From: Kiritimatiellia bacterium
GTDB lineage: Bacteria > Verrucomicrobiota > Kiritimatiellia > JAQICX01
NCBI GenBank assembly: GCA_027858345.1
Contig: JAQICX010000217.1
Coordinates: 1-59,673 of the forward strand
Reading direction: 5' to 3'
DNA length: 59,673 nt
The position numbers and the translations under genes are program-made. Below, in pieces: positions 9,801-18,355 of the stretch. The first letter of the stretch is position 1. Each line of letters starts with the position of its first letter. The notes under the pieces are model-generated. The model worked only from the letters and a program-made list of their open reading frames with translations. It searched no databases and was not told the origin of the DNA.

Positions 9801-10415
9801 TGCAACCATCCTGAGTCCGGACTTTGCCGCAATTTCAGGCATCAAAGAATTAACAAGTCGTTGTTCCTTGATATTATGATCCATAATCTCTAAGAAGAAA
9901 TTATCTTGACCAAAGATATCTCGATACTCAATTGCGGCCGCCAGAGCTTTCTCCTTATCTTCCCTAGCCAGATAATAAGAAACTTCACCTTTAAGACATC
10001 CAGACAAAGCAATAATTCCCGTATGATGCTTGCGAAGCAGCTCCTTGTCAATTCTTGGCTTATAATAGAAACCCTCAAGGTTTGCCAGCGAAATCATCTG
10101 AACAAGATTCTGATATCCTTCAAAAGTTTCAGCAAGCAGTACAATATGATGATTAACTCCCTCCGGCCCCTTATTAATTCGATCTTTCCTGCTGCCGATT
10201 GTTATATATGCCTCGCAACCAATAATTGGTTTGACGCCCGCTGCTTTCGCAGTCTTATAAAAATCAATCGCACCATACATAACACCATGATCAGTTATAG
10301 CCATTGCAGGCATTTCAAGTTCTTTTGCCCGCCCTACGACATCCTTTATCTTATTAGCCCCATCTAATAAGCTATATGCTGTATGCAAATGTAAATGTAC
10401 AAAGTTTTTACTCAT
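6879..10415 (-). CDS. dnaE: DNA polymerase III alpha subunit
   Basis: The replicative polymerase of 1178 residues, normal for DnaE1. Start at ATG 10415 (MSKNFVHLHLHTAYSLLDG) with AAGGAATTT upstream; an upstream in-frame extension lies in repeat DNA. The PHP domain (about 1-290) keeps HLHLH, TDHG, CEAY and NDAHYL. The palm has GPGRGSGGGSIVAY and the catalytic Asp motif PDFDIDF near residue 410. Next come the fingers (ALYRPGPMEMLPDYI, VMVYQEQVQ), the helix-hairpin-helix region (FRFGLAGIKNVG) and a C-terminal OB fold (VRIGGLITLMTKKVTRDGN). It acts with the sliding clamp at the fork. The YdjY-like gene follows with overlap. Confidence 0.97.
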   Translation of the reverse strand: MSKNFVHLHLHTAYSLLDGANKIKDVVGRAKELEMPAMAITDHGVMYGAIDFYKTAKAAGVKPIIGCEAYITIGSRKDRINKGPEGVNHHIVLLAETFEGYQNLVQMISLANLEGFYYKPRIDKELLRKHHTGIIALSGCLKGEVSYYLAREDKEKALAAAIEYRDIFGQDNFFLEIMDHNIKEQRLVNSLMPEIAAKSGLRMVATNDAHYLKKEHAKAHDALLCIQTGKLLSDEKRMRYSSDEFYVKSYEEMSETFKEFPGVVDITMEIAERCNVEIPMYLAAKDLHFPPPDIPEGFTEDGHFKKLAFDGIKKLYNVEDPENPKDEREQEILNRFNHEFGIIKKTGFVNYFLVVADFIQYALSQDIPVGPGRGSGGGSIVAYALGIISIDPLKYKLIFERFLNPDRVSPPDFDIDFCQARRGEVIDYVKNKYGSDHVAQIITFGSLGAKTVVRDVGKILDIPYSKCNELSKLIPEDPKMTLPKAYETSPDFKKAIEADVDFQKIMEFAPVLEGLYRNPGVHAAGVVIGEQPLHNIVPLSRDKNNEPVTQYAKEPVEDIGFLKMDFLGLKTLTVIKEAIDIIREQTGVDIDVEKLDMNDGLTYDLLNRADTVGVFQLESGGMRDLIKQIGINNIEDLVAVIALYRPGPMEMLPDYIARKTGKAELKYDHPLLEPILIDTYGVMVYQEQVQKAANVLAGYSLGEADILRRAMGKKKREVMVAERIKFVDGCKATNNISDQLAGSIFDNIEQFAGYGFNKAHSVGYGIVSFRTAYLKANYPAAFMAAILSSEMGNADKLPGFIAEASEMCTPVLPPSVNQSKCRFWPESDGIRFGLAGIKNVGIGVANAIVAEREANGQYKGLIDFCARLDSSVANKKSMESLIRSGAMDCFDAHRAQLFEGIEFAVARAAEKLRDKTMGQANFFDLLDGKTEDSSDDENEMLPEMDEWAESDMLAAERELLGAYMTGHPLVQYENVLEKYQVSTISQIYEKKPTNFVRIGGLITLMTKKVTRDGNPWVILKLEDLQKTIEVLVFAETFENFGHFMENDATIMITGNISERDEEPKIVAQEIIPMDIVPKRYTKEVVLHVPTALGSEETLRKIKSILKLYPGNVPISVCLMIPTGEKIFMSVEQSCYVEPMTELFCDLKHIVGEQGVFVSVDKTPPKKQGRSWGKKREAV

Positions 10416-10749
10416 AAATTCCTTAACCCTTATTCCTTGCGGGACTAGCAAAGCTAGCCTCTATCTCAATTTTTTCCCATTGCTTCTCAATTACGTCTCA
10501 ACGCTTTCCTCTTAATCTTAACCTTAACATGCTGGCCCCGAGCCGGAGCGACTCGGCTATCCTCGCTTTGCGGGACTAGCAGAGCTAGCATGAAACTGCA
10601 AGTCTACCGCTGTTCGCAAAAACTCCTTCCACTTTATTTGCATTTTTTTTACATTTTTGCATTTACAAATGTACGAGAGCACGAAATTATTATACAATAC
10701 CATCAAATTTTCAAAAAAACATTTATAAATTTACTTAAAGGACGACATT
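10416..10749. repeat. Divergent region dnaE/gmhA: repeat words and AT-rich promoter zone
   Basis: The first half holds dispersed words (TGCGGGACTAGCAAAGCTAGC at ~10438 and again at ~10558 as GCGGGACTAGCAGAGCTAGC; CTTAATCTTAACCTTAAC period-6 units near 10511). The second half (10620-10749) is AT-rich and must hold the gmhA promoter, but no -35/-10 pair with normal spacing stood out. AAAGGACGAC precedes the gmhA ATG. Confidence 0.6.
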
Positions 10750-11322
10750 ATGCAAAAATTTTCAGATAACCAGATTGAATCCTGTATTCAAAATTCAATG
10801 AAGGCTATTGAGCTACTTCTTGAAAAAAAAGACCTAATTAAGAACGCTGGAGATATGATAGCAAATGCACTCACATCGGGCAATAAAATAATCACTGCCG
10901 GCAACGGAGGAAGTGCGGCAGAAGCCCTACATCTCTCCGAAGAATTAATTGGTCGCTACAAATACGAGCGACCATCACTAGCCGCACTCTGTTTGAGTGC
11001 CGACTGTACAGCAATCACATGCATTGCAAATGATTATGGATTTGAAAGCGTTTACTCCAGACAAATAGAAGGTTTAGGTCGAAAAGGTGATGTTTTTGTG
11101 GCATTTTCCACAAGTGGAAATTCCAAAAATCTTATCAAAGCAGTAACAGCTGCCAAAAATGCAGATATGAAAGTAATCAACCTGCTTGGAAAAGATGGCG
11201 GTCAGATGAACGGCACAGGCGACTGCGATATTATTGTACCTGCACCAAACACAGAAAACGTCCAGGAAGCTCACCAAGTCATCCTGCACATACTTCTCGA
11301 AATCGTCGAAGCATCAATATAA
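10750..11322 (+). CDS. gmhA: Phosphoheptose isomerase
   Basis: This 190-residue SIS-domain protein converts sedoheptulose 7-phosphate to D-glycero-D-manno-heptose 7-phosphate, the first step of LPS-core heptose synthesis. Characteristic features: the substrate loop GNGGSAAEALHLSEELIGR (with the metal-binding His and Glu), the second SIS motif STSGNSKNLIKA, and the C-terminal metal His in QEAHQVILHI. The DnaA-interacting DiaA is a close relative, but the retained zinc-site residues favour GmhA. It lies near two glycan-assembly genes on the other strand, which fits an LPS role. Confidence 0.88.
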   Translation: MQKFSDNQIESCIQNSMKAIELLLEKKDLIKNAGDMIANALTSGNKIITAGNGGSAAEALHLSEELIGRYKYERPSLAALCLSADCTAITCIANDYGFESVYSRQIEGLGRKGDVFVAFSTSGNSKNLIKAVTAAKNADMKVINLLGKDGGQMNGTGDCDIIVPAPNTENVQEAHQVILHILLEIVEASI

Positions 11323-12000
11323 AACCAGGTTTAAGTAAAGAGTGTACAGTACACAGTATAAAGCATCCTTTCATACAATGTCTTCCAGTTCAGGATACAA
11401 TATCAACAATTATGCTCTTCCTACAACCCTTCAACTTTTGTTAAATGAACGTCCAACATCGACCATCAGCCTTCACTGTTTCAGACTACGGCTCGACAGG
11501 TCGAATAAAATACACTGCTCACAGCAGGTACAAGCTTCCGTGCGTCGTTCTTTGAGCTATGCAGGACGCAGTTGCTTGTTTATTAAACCCAGGCCGCTGC
11601 CCTGGGCTATTTTATTCTGGGCTTTCAGCCCTGTGTTTCCGTCGGTCAACGCCCGACGCTACAGGTGTGTGTCTGCCAACCAGCTTTAGTCCGCCAAAGC
11701 TCCTCCCCTTGCTAAGGGGAGGTGGCGATCCCGCTACTACTTTGCTTTCAGTCAAAAGCAAAGTAGTAGTTGGAGAGGCGGAGGGGTGTTCATTCATAAT
11801 TCGATGTTGAACGTTCGATGTTCGACGTTCTCACCTATAATAAATGCCTGCGGAGCTATTCCAACCTTTACCTTAATCTTAACCTTAATCTGTTGATTCG
11901 TCAGCCTTGGCTGCGGCTCGTCTGCCCTGCGTTCTCTGTGCCTCTGCGCGAGAAACTCTTTTGGCTGCCTGCCTGTTCGTGTACTCACGCAGACAGGCGC
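11323..12000. repeat. 678-bp repeat mosaic, no gene
   Basis: Short open frames here are made of repeat words and are not genes. Seen: GACTACGGCTCGACAGG (11485-11501), the class beta arm CGGTCAACGCCCGACGCTACAG (11643-11664), a hairpin of GCAAAGTAGTAG type near 11740-11770, and the phrase TAATAAATGCCTGCGGAGC (11839-11857) followed by four period-6 CCTTAA units (11865-11888). That phrase recurs at ~31017. Words of CTGCGCGAGAAA type occur near 11943 and the CTGCC...GGCAGG type near 11965-12000. Confidence 0.7.
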
Positions 12001-13260
12001 CTACGCCGCCCTATTAATTTTGTGGTTAATTACCTTGTGAATAAAGAGGCTAACGATTGCGATCAGCAAGAAGTCGAATGGGATGCGGAAGCGAAGTCTG
12101 GTGAAGAAGATTGCACTTGTGAAGGCTGTACCAAAGTAAATTATGTAAAGATACTTCTCCGTTCTCGTCAAAGGCATTTTAGCGATGAAGAATAGTCGCA
12201 ATATTGCAAGAAACAACAGAGGTATATATGAGCAGAACAGAATGATATCTTTGAATTTTGATTCCTGATTCTCAACAAACATCTTGTTTGTATAATTAAA
12301 ATAATTCAGGACTTTTGCAAAATATAGTTTTATACACTTTTGGGGATTCTCTTTTATCCAGCTTATGGCCTCGTCTTTGAAGTATTGATCTTTTTCCAGT
12401 TCGCCATAGTTGTTCTCTTCTATAACAAGTCGTTGTTCTGTCCAATCAATTGCCGTGCCTGCATTATATTTGGCATTCTCACTGTTCCCAACAAAAAGGT
12501 TGAAACCAGAGTTTGTTGAGACAGGTATAAAGGTTTTAAAGACGTGAGCATTTCTTGCAGTCCAACATAGAACCACAAATGCCGCAACTAAAACAAAGAT
12601 TAATGGTTTTGTTGCCCGTGATACAAATTTTGGTGACCTAAATACTTTTTCTTGAGTGATGTTAGTTGAATTTGGAGAGAAGAAAACAAATAGTGCTACA
12701 ATTGGAATTGTCAGAATAAAGGATGGAATTGCCAATATTAAAAGTCCATATAGCAACCCAGCTAGAACAAAACCTTTTGTTGACAAATCCTTTTTCAGAA
12801 TCATCCATGAAATTAACCCAAAAAGCATTGCACCAAAAATTTGTGGATATAGCAGACTTGATGTAAAATAGAATATTGGATATATTGCGATTATCAGCGT
12901 GCATATAACTTGAGAAACACGACTTTTTGAATCGCGAAAGACAATGAGTCCGTATATAAAAGCTGTCAAAGCAAGAAAAATTGAGTTGAGAATTTTCATT
13001 GCAATCACTTTGTTGGAACCAATCCATGACAGCGTGGATAAAACTAAAGGATATAGCGGAGCTCTGTACGCAGTTATCTCTTGATTGTAACCAAGATACT
13101 GATGACACTTATAGATGTTTTCGGATATTGCAACGTAATCCCGCTCATCCATATAAACGATTTTATTTGCACTGAAGATATTGAAGATGAGGGAAATGAT
13201 GAATATCATAAACAAAAGAACATATAAGAGTTTGCATAAACTGTCGTTCTTCAAGTTCAT
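12001..13260 (-). CDS. GT39/ArnT-like membrane glycosyltransferase (GT-C fold)
   Basis: A 419-residue polytopic membrane protein with about 9-11 hydrophobic segments. After the first segment comes an acidic loop, VYMDERDYVAISENIY, with the D/E pair typical of GT-C catalytic loops, followed by YRAPLYPLVLS as in the PMT/ArnT family. Such enzymes use polyprenyl-phosphate sugars to glycosylate lipid A, proteins or glycans on the periplasmic side. Start supported by AGGAGGAGAGG. The last codons (AGG GCG GCG TAG) lie in a dispersed repeat word, so the C-terminus may have been altered. The neighbour is the O-antigen ligase family gene. The acceptor is unknown. Confidence 0.75.
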   Translation of the reverse strand: MNLKNDSLCKLLYVLLFMIFIISLIFNIFSANKIVYMDERDYVAISENIYKCHQYLGYNQEITAYRAPLYPLVLSTLSWIGSNKVIAMKILNSIFLALTAFIYGLIVFRDSKSRVSQVICTLIIAIYPIFYFTSSLLYPQIFGAMLFGLISWMILKKDLSTKGFVLAGLLYGLLILAIPSFILTIPIVALFVFFSPNSTNITQEKVFRSPKFVSRATKPLIFVLVAAFVVLCWTARNAHVFKTFIPVSTNSGFNLFVGNSENAKYNAGTAIDWTEQRLVIEENNYGELEKDQYFKDEAISWIKENPQKCIKLYFAKVLNYFNYTNKMFVENQESKFKDIILFCSYIPLLFLAILRLFFIAKMPLTRTEKYLYIIYFGTAFTSAIFFTRLRFRIPFDFLLIAIVSLFIHKVINHKINRAA

Positions 13261-13569
13261 ATTCTTTCCTCTCCTCCTAAGTATTTGTTAATATTTCTTT
13301 GGAAAGCCATTCTTTCAAAAACAACACCCTTCAATATCAGCGCATCTTTCACTTTTCAAACAGAATAAGATGTACACCTGTACTATCTTACTGTTTTCAA
13401 ATCAAAATATGCACTAATCTTGAAGGTCAGTTTTTGATTTTTATTGCATAAAAACCAGAATGGCTTCCCAAGTTACAATGCGCAAAGCGTATATTTTCAG
13501 CCACATATAAAAAGACGGTAAATATTTTTTAATGTTCAACTTTACATATGTTTAGAGGTTCCCAAAAAG
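13261..13569. other. 309-bp spacer with remnants of the copy-B repeat
   Basis: No gene. GGAAAGCCATTCTTTCAAA (13301-13319) and ACAATGCGCAAAGCGTA near 13476 match, in opposite order, words inside repeat copy B (near 520-535 and 400-415). The rest is AT-rich and unremarkable. Confidence 0.5.
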
Positions 13570-15045
13570 CTAACTAAGTCTTGATGTATCAGCTTCTGTA
13601 CTTCTTGGCTTTCGTACTCTTTTATATTGAATATCAACGCTCGTTATCGCTACACCAAGTATACCTGTAAAAGTCCATAAAACACCTGGAATCTGAAGAT
13701 TAAAATCTCCCAGTGAATGAAAAGACATACTGATGAAACACAAAAGGGCTCCAAGTTGTATTGAATCTCTTGGAAAGTTATCTGTCCAAGAAAAATGTAT
13801 ATGATTGACTTTAACCTTTGAGCATGTAAGAAACTTTTTCCTTAAGAACACAAAAACAACAGAGCATGGAAAAAGGAATAGAATAAAACCAACTAATCCA
13901 TACTCCTCCAAAAGCTGCAGCCAATCATTATGAACTTCATATGAATGAAAGTCAAGGTTAGTTACCGTAGGCCACTGGACATTCTCTCTGTTTCCATCAT
14001 TTGTTGCTGCAAATCTAGGCCATACAACTTGATGCATTCCAGGTCCAACCCCTATTACAGGTGAACTTTGCCAAGCTCTCCATGCCCCACCAAACATTCG
14101 CCCGCGAGATGTCAAAGACATTCTATAAAGATAGTGCTGTACAACACTTTCATTCTTTGGAATATTCTTAACGATAAAATATTTTTTAAATCTTTGTGCA
14201 TAGCCAAAATCACTTTTCATAAATACAAACGCAAGCATTATAACCACACATATAATCGAAACTCTATTGAAGATATTCTTTGTGATTTTCAATTGGCTGA
14301 ATCCCCAAATTACAATTGCAGCAAAGAGAACAACCATGGTCAATCCACCACCACGAGATTTGCTAAGAATCACACCTGTAACACCAATTACAGATGCCAA
14401 ACTTCCCAAAGCAATACTTGCTTTGCTTGTCTGTTTAGTGAAAAAAAGTCCAATACCCATACAGAATAAAAATTCCATTACCGCAGAAAAATGATCTGGA
14501 CAGAAAAGAGAACCCGAAGCTCGGTTATTGTCTGGCTCTTGATAAATATCCCAGAATCGCCATAAAACATAATTGTTTGATGTTATGAAATAGTTAGCAA
14601 TTCCATAAATTCCCATAAGCATTAAATTAAAGAAAATTATTGAAAAGAGCTTTCTTCTCCAGAATGATGTAAAACAGTATGAAATCAGTGCTGCCAAAAC
14701 AATCGGCGTTGCAAACAGCAGAAAACTACGCTCTGCAACCATTCTAACTTCTGTATTAAGGAAAAGAACAAAAGCATAGAGTAAAAAAGGAGTATATGAC
14801 AAAAGGCAGATTAAAAACACATCACCTTTAAATAGATTATCAATACCAGGATTTGTTTGTTTAGACTTTGAGAGAGCAAAGACAATACCTTTCAAACCAA
14901 GAACAACTAAGCCAACAGACAATAGAGCTATAAAAGGCCAGAAGTACCACATTTCCCAGGCACCAAATAACCAAAGTCCCAAGACAATCACGGCAATAAC
15001 AACAAACCTTCCAACCCAGTCTAAACAATTATTGATTTTATCCAT
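13570..15045 (-). CDS. O-antigen ligase/polymerase family membrane protein (Wzy_C domain)
   Basis: A 491-residue protein with around 12 membrane segments. The Wzy_C region has the usual features: ILSKSRGGGLTMVVL before a helix, then a long periplasmic loop with PVIGVGPGMHQVVWPRF and YEVHNDWLQLLEEYGL, whose conserved His lies in the H-N-x-x-L-x-x-L-x-E-x-G pattern. Members join O-antigen to lipid A core, polymerise O-units, or glycosylate pilins, which sequence alone does not separate. It sits between the GT39-like gene and the response regulator. The start (MDKINNCLDW) has no good ribosome site. Confidence 0.82.
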   Translation of the reverse strand: MDKINNCLDWVGRFVVIAVIVLGLWLFGAWEMWYFWPFIALLSVGLVVLGLKGIVFALSKSKQTNPGIDNLFKGDVFLICLLSYTPFLLYAFVLFLNTEVRMVAERSFLLFATPIVLAALISYCFTSFWRRKLFSIIFFNLMLMGIYGIANYFITSNNYVLWRFWDIYQEPDNNRASGSLFCPDHFSAVMEFLFCMGIGLFFTKQTSKASIALGSLASVIGVTGVILSKSRGGGLTMVVLFAAIVIWGFSQLKITKNIFNRVSIICVVIMLAFVFMKSDFGYAQRFKKYFIVKNIPKNESVVQHYLYRMSLTSRGRMFGGAWRAWQSSPVIGVGPGMHQVVWPRFAATNDGNRENVQWPTVTNLDFHSYEVHNDWLQLLEEYGLVGFILFLFPCSVVFVFLRKKFLTCSKVKVNHIHFSWTDNFPRDSIQLGALLCFISMSFHSLGDFNLQIPGVLWTFTGILGVAITSVDIQYKRVRKPRSTEADTSRLS

Positions 15046-15063
15046 AAATAGAAAATTTTAGTA

Positions 15064-15085
15064 TGGGCTTCCAAATAGAAGCCCA
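15064..15085 (-). terminator. Hairpin between response regulator and O-antigen ligase family gene
   Basis: TGGGCTTC/GAAGCCCA stem with a 6-base loop, 34 bases past the response-regulator stop. It is followed on the minus strand by a poor T-run, so it may only be a weak terminator. Confidence 0.4.
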
Positions 15086-15119
15086 GCATTTGTAGATATT
15101 ATGAGGATTATAGAAAGAT

Positions 15120-16499
15120 CTATTCTTCAATATCCGGCATTTTTCTGTAAAAAGTAGCCAAACTTATCTTAAGTTTTTTGGCTGCTGCTTCTTTATCCCC
15201 ACCGCATTGTTCAAGAACCTGTCTCAAGTATTTCTGCTCCTTATCTCTAAGGAAGTTTTTAAGAGACAATCCCTTTGCTGCTGAGAACGGATCAATATTT
15301 ACAGGATTCTGTTTGTAGCCAATAGAAGAAGACTCTATAATTCTTTCCGGCAGCACATCCACTTTGATTGTATCATTTGTAGTGAATGTCAATGCATGTT
15401 TGATTGCATTTTCCAACTCACGAACATTTCCTGGCCAACGATATTTCTGAAGAGCGTTAGTTGCTTCTTTATCAAGCAAAGCTGATTGCTTATCTGTTCC
15501 TTGAACCTCTTTCGCAATAAAGTGGTTTGCCAATGGAATAATATCTTCAACTCTCTCTCTCAAAGGTCTTATCGTAAGAGGAATAACACTAAGTCTATAG
15601 TACAAATCTTCTCTGAATAGGCCTTCTTTAATCATCTGTTCAAGAGGAACATTTGTTGCAGTTAAGATTCTAGCATCAATTGATACATTCTCATTACTAC
15701 CAACACGACGAATTTCATGTTCCTGCAACATTCTCAGAAGTTTACTCTGGATGCTCAAAGGCATCGAACTTATTTCATCCAAGAAAATGGTTCCACCTTT
15801 TGCCGACTCAAAAAGTCCAACCTTATCAGATGTCGCACCAGTAAAAGCTCCACGAACATGACCAAACATTTCAGATTCCAAAAGGGCTTCCGGCAATGCA
15901 GCACAGTTAACAGCCATAAATTTCTTATCTTTTCTGGTACTGTTTGCGTGAATAGCTCTTGCAACCAACTCTTTACCTGTTCCGCTATCACCACAAATAA
16001 GAATTGTTGTGTCAGTTGGAGCAACTCTCTTAATCATCTCGCATACATTCTGCATTGCAGGACTTTCTGCAATAATATTTTCCAACATATAACGAGTTTT
16101 GATTTGAGTTTTAAGCTCTTTGTTTTCAGTGATTGCTTTGCTGTACTCTAAAGCTCTCTGAACAGTCATTAAAAGTTCATCAAGTTTGAAAGGCTTTGTC
16201 ACATAATCAAATGCACCAAGCTTCAATGCTTGAATAGCTGTCTCAACTGATCCATATGCAGTAAGCATAATAATCACCATATCAGATATGTTCTTATTGC
16301 AATGCTTTAAAAGCTCAAGACCACTCATACCATTCATACGAATGTCTGAGAGCATCAAATTAAATTTTTCTTTTTTAAGAATCTCTAAAGCTTTTTCTCC
16401 ACCAAGCGCTGGTGTCACATCATATTTTTCAGCCTTTAAAAGCGTACTTAGAACACTAAGTATACTCGGCTCATCATCTACTAAAAGTATTTTTGACAT
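15120..16499 (-). CDS. NtrC-family sigma-54-dependent response regulator
   Basis: 459 residues in the classical three-domain order. The receiver domain (1-120) has acidic residues in LLVDDEPS, the phospho-acceptor Asp52 in LSDIRMNG and the conserved Lys in VTKPFKL. The AAA+ domain (about 145-385) has Walker A GDSGTGKE, the sigma-54 contact loop GAFTGA and an arginine-finger region. A Fis-type helix-turn-helix lies at about 425-455 (DKEAAAKKLKISLATFYRK). It activates sigma-54 promoters after phosphorylation by an unlinked histidine kinase. It lies next to GspF/GspE genes, as PilR often does, but target genes cannot be read here. Ribosome site ACAGGAG. Confidence 0.93.
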   Translation of the reverse strand: MSKILLVDDEPSILSVLSTLLKAEKYDVTPALGGEKALEILKKEKFNLMLSDIRMNGMSGLELLKHCNKNISDMVIIMLTAYGSVETAIQALKLGAFDYVTKPFKLDELLMTVQRALEYSKAITENKELKTQIKTRYMLENIIAESPAMQNVCEMIKRVAPTDTTILICGDSGTGKELVARAIHANSTRKDKKFMAVNCAALPEALLESEMFGHVRGAFTGATSDKVGLFESAKGGTIFLDEISSMPLSIQSKLLRMLQEHEIRRVGSNENVSIDARILTATNVPLEQMIKEGLFREDLYYRLSVIPLTIRPLRERVEDIIPLANHFIAKEVQGTDKQSALLDKEATNALQKYRWPGNVRELENAIKHALTFTTNDTIKVDVLPERIIESSSIGYKQNPVNIDPFSAAKGLSLKNFLRDKEQKYLRQVLEQCGGDKEAAAKKLKISLATFYRKMPDIEE

Positions 16500-17249
16500 C
16501 TTATTTCTCCTGTTTTTCTGTTCTCAAAATATTGAAACATATTCCCATTCCTGCCAACCCCAAGTACCCCGGATATCCCGCAGAACGCAAATTTCAGACT
16601 GCCACAAAAGGCATTGAAAACCAAACGTTTAGACCACTGTTTTTATATTCAAGCTAAACCTATGTTTCAAATTGTCGCAATTATAACAAAAAATGCTTCG
16701 AAAAACAATAATTATATTGTTATTTTTGAGAATTTTTTCATTTTTTAGAATTTAAAAAGGGTTTTAGGGCAAAAAAACCATAGTTATTAACAAAAAACAT
16801 ATTCAATCGGCTATAAAATAGGGATCATAAGATAAATGACACAAAGCTATATTGCTGACCTTGCCAGCAGAGATAAACTTATAATAATTGTTAATGGTTA
16901 ATGTAAGACGCTGCAGCAGAGATAAGTTATAAGTAGGAAGAGGGAAGTGGGAAGATTTTAGTTCGCAAGTGCTTCCCTACTTAGCTCTTCGAGCTATGGT
17001 TGACAGGCAACGGCATGGTATGATCTTTGCTGATTATATGTTTTTCGCGTTGCCACATCCGTCCCGTTGGTCTTATACGTCTCATCGTGAAAAATGGAAG
17101 ATATGGGACGGATAGGACCAATGTGGTGACTAAATAACCTAACAACAAACCAACTATCCAACAAAATAAATTGCGAAGCAACACCATCTTTTGCCATTTC
17201 AAGTTTATAATTTCTGTTGGTGCTGTCATAACAACCGCACTAAAAATTT
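16500..17249. other. 750-bp spacer: AT-rich leader and rhyming repeat, doubtful 82-codon frame
   Basis: The leader of the response-regulator gene (16500-16800) is very AT-rich; no -24/-12 sigma-54 promoter (GG, 10 bp, GC) was found. On the minus strand 17229-16981 an open frame of 82 codons follows GspF by 20 bp and encodes one hydrophobic stretch (CWIVGLLLGYLVTTLVL). It lacks a ribosome site, and its second half is repeat DNA around CATTGGTCCTATCCGTCCCA, so it is not called as a gene. Confidence 0.5.
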
Positions 17250-18347
17250 TTAACCACTAACAACTTCGCCAAGTTTAAAGATAGGCAAAAACATGGCAAC
17301 AACAATGCTACCAATAATCAAACCAAGGAAAACCATAAGCAAAGGTTCAAGCAAAGATGTCAAACCATCTAAAGTTGTTTCAACTTCATCTTCATAGAAA
17401 TCGGCAATACTATTAAGCATGTCTTCAATTCGACCAGTCTTTTCACCAGCCTGAAGCATTCGAACCAACATCATCGGGAACACAGTCTGTTTTATCATTG
17501 CAACAGAGAGAGGTTCACCTTTCTCGACAACTTCTTTGGCATCGAGAATCACACGTCCGGCAACTCTATTGCCTGTTGCACCAGACACAATGTCAAGAGC
17601 ATTAAGGATTGGAACACCACTTGCCATAAGTTCAGCAAAGGTTCTGGCAAATCGTGCAGCTGCAACTTTTTGAGTAATCATTCCAAAAACAGGAGCTTTC
17701 AAAATGAAAGCATCAACTTTGTACGCTCCAGCCTCAGTTGCCTTCCACTTATTAAACATTACAATTGCAACAATAGCTCCAGCCAGTATGAAAATTCCAT
17801 AAGACTGAAGAACACTACTGAGATCCAAAAGAAATTGAGTTGGTCCAGGAAGCTTTGCACCAAAATCCTGAAACATTTCTCCAAACTTAGGAACAACAAA
17901 AACAATAAGAAGTATAGCAATGGCAAAAGCGAGACACAAAACAATAACAGGATACATCATCGCTGACTTAACTTTACGCTTCAGTCTTGCAGAAGACTCT
18001 AGAAAAGTAGCCAGACGTGCTGTTGTTTCCGCTAACTGACCTGCCTGTTCACCACTTCGAACCATATTTATATATAGAGAATCAAAAATACCAGGATAAC
18101 GCATAATTGATTCAGAAAAAGAAGAGCCATTCTCAATACTTCCCTGAATTCCGCCCAATACAGCCTTAAAAGAGGCATGGTCAGTCTGCTCTCTCAATGT
18201 CTCAAGAGAGGTGACAATAGGCAACCCGGCACTAAGCATGGCAGATAGCTGTCTCGAAAAACTAGGTAATAAATCATTAACAATCTTACGTGTACCAGGA
18301 ATTTTCTTCTTTCCTGATATATTAACTTTTTTTGGTTGTTTTGCCAT
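17250..18347 (-). CDS. Type II secretion / type IV pilus inner-membrane platform protein (GspF/PilC)
   Basis: 365 residues with two GspF domains. The first contains LPSFSRQLSAMLSAGLPIVTSLE and is followed by membrane segments at about 130-155 and 185-205. The second contains FARTFAELMASGVPILNALDI and ends in a C-terminal membrane helix (MVFLGLIIGSIVVAMFLPIF). The protein anchors the assembly ATPase for pilus or pseudopilus assembly. Only 8 bp separate it from the ATPase gene, and its ribosome site GGTGGAGG is made from the last codons of that gene, so expression is tightly coupled. No pilin gene is in the window. Confidence 0.93.
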   Translation of the reverse strand: MAKQPKKVNISGKKKIPGTRKIVNDLLPSFSRQLSAMLSAGLPIVTSLETLREQTDHASFKAVLGGIQGSIENGSSFSESIMRYPGIFDSLYINMVRSGEQAGQLAETTARLATFLESSARLKRKVKSAMMYPVIVLCLAFAIAILLIVFVVPKFGEMFQDFGAKLPGPTQFLLDLSSVLQSYGIFILAGAIVAIVMFNKWKATEAGAYKVDAFILKAPVFGMITQKVAAARFARTFAELMASGVPILNALDIVSGATGNRVAGRVILDAKEVVEKGEPLSVAMIKQTVFPMMLVRMLQAGEKTGRIEDMLNSIADFYEDEVETTLDGLTSLLEPLLMVFLGLIIGSIVVAMFLPIFKLGEVVSG

Positions 18348-18355
18348 ACTATTTT

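Noticed and set aside
11342-11988. Several overlapping open frames of 60-125 codons on both strands
   Set aside because: Built from dispersed palindromic words that keep frames open by chance; no start sites and no protein family features.
16500-16800. Sigma-54 promoter in front of the NtrC-type regulator
   Set aside because: TGGCAG words were checked, but no GC follows at the required 10-bp spacing.
16981-17229. 82-codon frame after GspF with one hydrophobic stretch, possibly a pilin-like or membrane protein
   Set aside because: No ribosome site, no type III signal sequence (no G-F-T-L-I-E), and the second half is made of a rhyming repeat. Left as spacer.
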